Below, in pieces: positions 12,002-64,000 of a stretch of DNA of 64,000 bases. Below the pieces are notes generated by a model. It was not told where the DNA came from. It saw only the letters and a program-made list of their open reading frames with translations, and did not search any database. The DNA is taken from the NCBI GenBank assembly GCA_013396655.1, contig WBMV01002681.1:1674001-1738000 (forward strand). The letters are read 5' to 3'. The position numbers were made by a program, and so were the translations under genes. Every line of letters starts with the position of its first letter. Positions within the stretch are counted from its first letter, which is position 1. Source of the DNA: Campylorhamphus procurvoides. Lineage: Eukaryota > Chordata > Aves > Passeriformes > Dendrocolaptidae.

Positions 12002-15000
12002 AGTCTAATAAAACAAAAAATCAGTGCTTTCACTTAATACTTTCATTTCATGCACATGGAGGCCCACATTTCACTGATGACTGATTAAACATGGTGGTAA
12101 AATGTAGAGTCTTCTGGTTCTCGTTATACTCATAGCGTCCCTTTGAGGAAAGAGTGCTCGCCGGGTAGAAGTGTAGATGTGTTTAGGAAGAAGCTTGATA
12201 CTGTTCCCCCTTCTGTCTGCTCCCTTGGAATAACTCTGCTTGTTAGTATTTAAAAAAAGAAAAAAAATCAATTTATGTGTTCTGTAGAGACAATTTTTTT
12301 TCCTCTCCAATGCAAAAACACTTTAATGTCAAGAGGAAAATGACATGCAGGGGAAGAAGGACCAGAACAATAATCCACTAATTTTTCCAGTTTCTATTGG
12401 TCTGCACTTCTCCCTCTTGCATGTTGGAAGCTTTAATTGAAGTGAGTGTAGTATATTGATTTTAAGCATAAGGTAATGTGTTAATAGATAGAGGAGGTCA
12501 AAGTAACTTTAGGTCAGTCAAGAGAGAATGTAATTAGACATTAAGGATGTGTAGTAGGTTAAAGATTGTGTTTTCAATGAAATCAGAAGTTCCTTTGATT
12601 TTAGTAGCAGAAGTCTGAGCCATTAGAGGGGAAAAGTGCACTATTTCATTATCCAAAGACAAGATTATAATCTTTAAAAAAAACAAACCCAAGGATTTGT
12701 AAAGGCAGCACATTAAAGTACCACCTAGCTCTGCTTTTATTAGATAATAGGTTTTTGTCTTATATACGTACATTTGGCTCAACTAAGCTATAAAGGCAGA
12801 ATTCAGTGGGATGCTGAGGAAGCTATTGTATCGTAAAGTTTGAAGTTTTTTTCCCAGACTTTCATATGAAGAACTGGCCTCTGAAGAGTAATTTCAGTCC
12901 AGGGAAAAGAATAGGCTTGTTTGGGCAGTGTTTTTTTTTTTCTCTTTAGCCCTTTTCCATCCAGTAAAAATGAAGACTACAAGAAGATTACAAAGTTCAT
13001 AACAAAAAGTGCTCCTGTAGCCTACAGAGGTGTCTGAGGGCATCTTCTGTTATAGTCCAATGAGCAAAATATTTCCTACACAGTTCCTTAGATCACCTGT
13101 GAGGGATAGTACTACAACCCCACCGTCTCACATCTCCATTATTTTCTTGGTGCAGGTGAGGCCTGTGTGAATCTGCACCGGCAAAAAATCAAACTGTTCA
13201 ATTGAATTTAGCTACATTTAACATAATCATTTACAGCAGATCTAATGCTATATAGCACTATGTGCTATGGTCAAAATAGGTATTTATAGCAGTGATTCTA
13301 TAAACTGGCTCCTCTCCTGTGCATAATCTGTGGTTATATTCTAAGATTATGGTATTTTATGTAATATAAATACTATATAGTATTATGATGTCCTGTTGGT
13401 TCAAACGATTCCTAACATCTTGCTGTTGCAATGAAATAAAACAAATATGAAAAATGATGCTCTATTTACAACCAATGGAACATGAATGTTTTCTGGTTTT
13501 TAGCATAATGAAACTGCTAAATCAGGGTATAAATTTGCCATTACAAATAGAGTGAACATACTGTTACTGTGTGATAATGGTGCAAGATGTAGCTTATTCT
13601 TGACTGAACTTGACCGTACTGATCTGCACATTTTTTTCTATTTATTCTGAAAACAAAACAGATAGGTTTGTTATATGTATTCACAATTATGAGCTTAAAT
13701 ATTTTCTTGGACACAACTTAATCTTTAACACTTCCAAGCACTCATAGTCCATCTGGTCTGTCCTCCCTCCCTCCCTGTCTTGAGACAACGAAGTACATTT
13801 GTGTTTGTACTGCCCATATACGTATGAAAAATAAACTTCCCCACTGGCAAGTAAACCCAAGAACAATGTTGCTAGCAGCTGTTGTGCTTAAAGCCCAGTT
13901 GAGAACACTGTTCCCTTATGAGCTCTCAATGCTCTTCTCAACATCAGTAATCAACATGCCAGGACAATGTATTACAAACTCAAACACCCAGACCAGGAGA
14001 CCACAAAAGCTTCTCTGTCTTATGTGGGGGAACTGAAAAGAGGCTTTCACAGTGCTGGAGAATATGCTGGCAGACTGTGCCATTTCAGAGCACTCAGTGT
14101 TCCGGAAGTTATGTACAACAAGGGCAAATCTTGTCTAATCCTTGGTTCAGAAGCTACTATAACTGTTATTTTTTAAAAATGAGAAGAATCATATGTATGC
14201 GTTGAAGACGACAGTCAGATAATTACAGGCTGTTCAGTGGCTGAGGAACTGAAAAGGTCTTTGTGCTTCTTCCAGCAGGACATCTTATCTACTCTCACAA
14301 ATAAAAAGCAAGACCTATCCTTTAAAAACAAACATAAAGCTGTTTCTTTCTATTTTATAAAATAGTTAGTTCTGTAGTCAATCATTTTTGCAAACACAAA
14401 GTTATAAAACAAAAGAGTTTGATAACTACAATAGTAGTTTTTCTTAAAGAAAATAAACTAATAAGTACCCTGTTCTTTGATTTTCACTTAGGTTTGTAAC
14501 TTTCAAGTTGTTAGGAAGAGTTAAGCCTCCATTGGGTAAAAGCAAATAACTTTTCCTTGCATTGTCCATCTAAAAATGAAGGTATCTGCTTGTCCTTTTA
14601 GGAAGTTTTGCTAGACACCAGTGAAAGCACTGACGAACAGTATGTCAGAAACAGGAAGACCAGCTTGGCAATTAGAATACTGTTTTTTGTAATTTATTTT
14701 AAATGAAATTATATTCAGATACAGCACAGTTATATTAGCAGAGATTTAAACAAATTTTAAAAGCTAACAAACTCCTATAATTAATCTCTTAGCTTTGCAA
14801 TTCTTTTATCATTGATATTATGTGTTCAGAATAAATTCAGTTTTGCATTACCCAGATTCAAAATCAATCATGTTAAAAAAATACAAAAATGTCTAAAATT
14901 TCACTTTCCAACCTCACTTACAAGAATAGTAAAACCTCTGAAATGTTGTCATTAAAAAGCCACATTGACATGATTTACAGATGTACAAATTGTTGTTTAA

Positions 15001-16024
15001 AACAATCATTACAGGATAAGCTATCAAAGCAGTGCTAAAGATTTGAAGACATTTTCCCACTGCCCCTAAGTAGACTTTTTTGGCTAAGTTACAAATAAAA
15101 AACACTTTGAAAATGTACTCTTAAATTCACCAGAATAAAAAAAAAAGCCCACGTTACTGTGCCTGAGAGAAAAAAGAAGGCATATTCTGTGGTGCACACT
15201 CACACTCCAAATTCCCAGAAATGCTACTGAAACAAGGGGTTTCCTTGCTCTTGATGTGCTTGATATTTGTCTAAGACTTGTACAGAAAAATAGACAACCC
15301 GCACCTAACAAGGTGAACAGTCTACCTGCTGAAAAAGAATTGAGTATTGCTGAGTAAGGCAACTGAGGAAAAGTAGGGCTTAAGTGCAGTCTGATTAAGG
15401 CCGAGTATGTGTTATTGAAGCTGTTGCTTCTTCTGCTTCCACTTCAAAGAACTAGTGCACTACAATGTGTTTAAGAGTTTTGGTTAAGAAGAGCTGGTGG
15501 AGCTGATTCACAGAGATAAATCTAAAGCAATTCGTAACAATAAGCTAGACAGTCTCAAAAAACCCTTTGTTGACTTCATATTCTAACAGCATTCAGTCCA
15601 AAGCTCCAAATATATGTATTAACAGGGCAAGCAAACATGTTAAGCATGGCTGTCTCTAAATACCCATCCTTTGTCTGCCTCCTGCAAGCCACAGCTCCCC
15701 CTGTGGATCAGACATCTGAAATTTTGAGTGTAGGACTATATTGGCCTAGTAATTAAATCAGGTCCAGTCCTACCCTTTAAACAGATATAGAATTATTTCT
15801 TTGTCAGGCAAAATTCTGCACAATATTATGCTGACCTTAATCAAAAGGAATTTCTGTGGCATTAGTTTGGCTTTTCAAGTGAAGGCAGACTTTGGCCCAT
15901 TTTAGCACATTAAAATAAGCTGATCCACAGCTTGTTTGAATAATCAATAGATTAAAGAAAGTAGATTTATTTCTTTAAATATTAAATATTGGTAGCACTT
16001 TCTGTATTTACTACTAGGAAAGCC
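12002..16024. other. Intergenic 3' flank of SCIN
   Basis: AT-rich with several TTTATT hexamers near 15966 and 14695 that could serve as distal SCIN poly(A) signals on the minus strand. No gene or clear repeat. Confidence 0.6.
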
Positions 16025-16224
16025 CCACTCACCCTATTTGGCCAGTTTATTATTTATCCTTTCTAGTACTAAGAATTTCTAGGTTATTCACAGAAAACAT
16101 CAAAGCTCAAGAAAGTGTAACAACAGAGGCATTGTATTGTTGCATAAACTTATGCCTAAAAATACTAGAAAGTAGCTGGGCTCTGGTCATTCTTTGGCTT
16201 GAAGCTGGAGTCTCCTTGGAGAGA
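16025..16224 (-). other. SCIN: Probable SCIN 3' UTR
   Basis: This is the AT-rich sequence following the TGA on the minus strand. An AATAAA lies about 175 nt past the stop, and a G/T-rich stretch (reading GGGTGAGTGGGG on the minus strand) follows it, as expected for a cleavage site. The end at 16025 is a rough inference. Another AATAAA at 15966-15971 could give a longer form. Confidence 0.5.
16046..16051 (-). promoter_or_regulatory. SCIN: Candidate SCIN poly(A) signal AATAAA
   Basis: Canonical hexamer on the minus strand (TTTATT on plus), first after the stop codon and followed by a G/T-rich downstream element. Use of this site is inferred, not shown. Confidence 0.5.
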
Positions 16225-63188
<46,964 letters not shown>

Positions 63189-63330
63189 AACGGGGCACGG
63201 ACAGTCCGCACAGCGAGACAGACCGGCAGACATACGGACAGACAGACGGACAGCTCGCAGCTCCTTTGCCGTGCCGGGCGCGGCCCCTTAAACAGTGCCC
63301 AGGCGGGGCGGGGCGCGGTGAGGGCGGGAG
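63189..63330 (-). promoter_or_regulatory. SCIN: SCIN core promoter and 5' UTR
   Basis: GC-box promoter within a CpG-rich stretch that continues into exon 1. Two Sp1-type boxes are visible, GGGGCGGGG at 63305-63313 and GGGCGGG at 63322-63328. A TATA-like TTTAAG sits at 63287-63292 on the minus strand, which would place transcription start near 63260 and give a 5' UTR of roughly 70 nt. The UTR is built largely of degenerate CAGA/CGGA tetranucleotides and includes an in-frame ATG at 63233. The start site is inferred only. Confidence 0.65.
63215..63253. repeat. Degenerate CAGA/CGGA tetranucleotide repeat in SCIN 5' UTR
   Basis: On the plus strand the stretch reads as repeated GACA, GGCA and GACG units (reading GTCTGTCC on the transcript strand). 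About nine imperfect 4-bp units lie just upstream of the SCIN start codon. Confidence 0.7.
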
Positions 63331-64000
63331 GATGTCCCTAGCACACCCCTTTCCAGACGCTCCTGGGGCCGCCTGAGCTTTTGGTTTAATTACTGATTTT
63401 TTACACGCTGGCAAAACTCGCCCGGTGTCCTTTTTCCTTCTGTGCTCAACGCCGTAGCAGGGGAGTGATGAAAAAAAAAATCCCCCTCACTCACTGCATA
63501 GTTTTTCTATTCTAAAATAAGAGGAAAAATCCATAAAAGTCAAGAAAGCAAAGTATAAGCGGGTTAACCGAGTACCTACGGGTGTTGCAGTGCTGTGCGG
63601 TGTGCTTCTATCATTATCACGTCTGTCTTGTTTCTGTAAGCTGCTCATACCAGAATACAAAGAGTTTCTGTAGCTTGCGCTTGGGCTCTTTTTCACCCTG
63701 GGCTGGAATGGCAGATCACAGCTCTCATTCACCCAGTAATCCAATTTCATTAGTCCAATATTGCCAGCAATCTTTTTCTAGGAGAAAAAATCTTTTTGAA
63801 GATTTTAGACGAATCCCAGAATTTATATCAATTTCCCTTTCTCAGAAAATTTAAAGCTGGTGTTCTTTCAAGAGTGTGCAACCACCAAAAAGGTTTAAAT
63901 CCACTACCTACTTGTATATCTTCTTTATAAATGGTTGGTACATCAGCTTGGCAATTGCAGTTTTCATTGCAACAACTGTTTTCATCTGATATTGATGGGC
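63331..64000. other. Upstream flank of SCIN; no gene recognised
   Basis: Base composition drops quickly to AT-rich. An 87-codon minus-strand frame (63487-63750) has no recognisable motif, and no sign of a divergent first exon was seen. Confidence 0.6.

Noticed and set aside
11724..12033. Open frames on both strands around 11.7-12.0 kb
   Set aside because: They fall within the solo LTR, which is non-coding.
1..16024. Looked for the ARL4A gene that neighbours SCIN in mammals
   Set aside because: No frame with the small-GTPase motifs (GLDCAGKTT-like P-loop, NKQD) is present; it must lie outside the window if synteny holds.

Overview
The window is a piece of a bird nuclear genome. It is AT-rich, with widely spaced short exons bounded by GT-AG introns. 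It carries several copies of the CR1 LINE typical of sauropsids, including the 3'-end sequence specific to avian CR1, and two solo LTRs of endogenous retroviruses. I cannot name the species; the repeat types fit a neoavian or passerine bird, but that is a weak inference.

One protein-coding gene occupies about three quarters of the window: scinderin (adseverin, SCIN), on the minus strand. I could place all 16 coding exons, from the ATG at 63188 to the TGA ending at 16225. The exons join in frame into 2154 nt, or 717 codons plus stop, and all 15 introns have GT donors and AG acceptors. The product has the six gelsolin-like repeats (G1-G6) of a calcium-dependent actin-severing and capping protein, with both phosphoinositide-binding basic motifs. 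A CpG-rich, GC-box promoter lies just right of exon 1 (about 63190-63330). A plausible poly(A) signal lies about 175 nt past the stop (16046-16051).

Layout: 1-16024 is intergenic DNA downstream of SCIN, holding one truncated CR1 (8961-9882) and one complete solo LTR with a 6-bp target duplication (11456-11995). 16025-16358 is the SCIN last exon and 3' UTR. 16359-28719 holds the compact 3' half of the gene (exons 5-15), with one CR1 in intron 12. 28720-43343 is the 14.6-kb intron 4. 43494-56852 is the 13.4-kb intron 3, with three short CR1 pieces and a 703-bp solo LTR with a 5-bp duplication. 56853-63188 holds exons 3 to 1. 63331-64000 is upstream flank with no recognised gene.

I found no operons, CRISPR arrays, RNA genes or undescribed multi-gene system. 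The points worth a second look are regulatory or structural: the two LTRs with exact target duplications, an in-frame upstream ATG inside a tetranucleotide-rich 5' UTR, a GATA-motif cluster in intron 4, a G-quadruplex-capable GC islet in intron 3, and a U-rich tract directly after the exon 5 donor.
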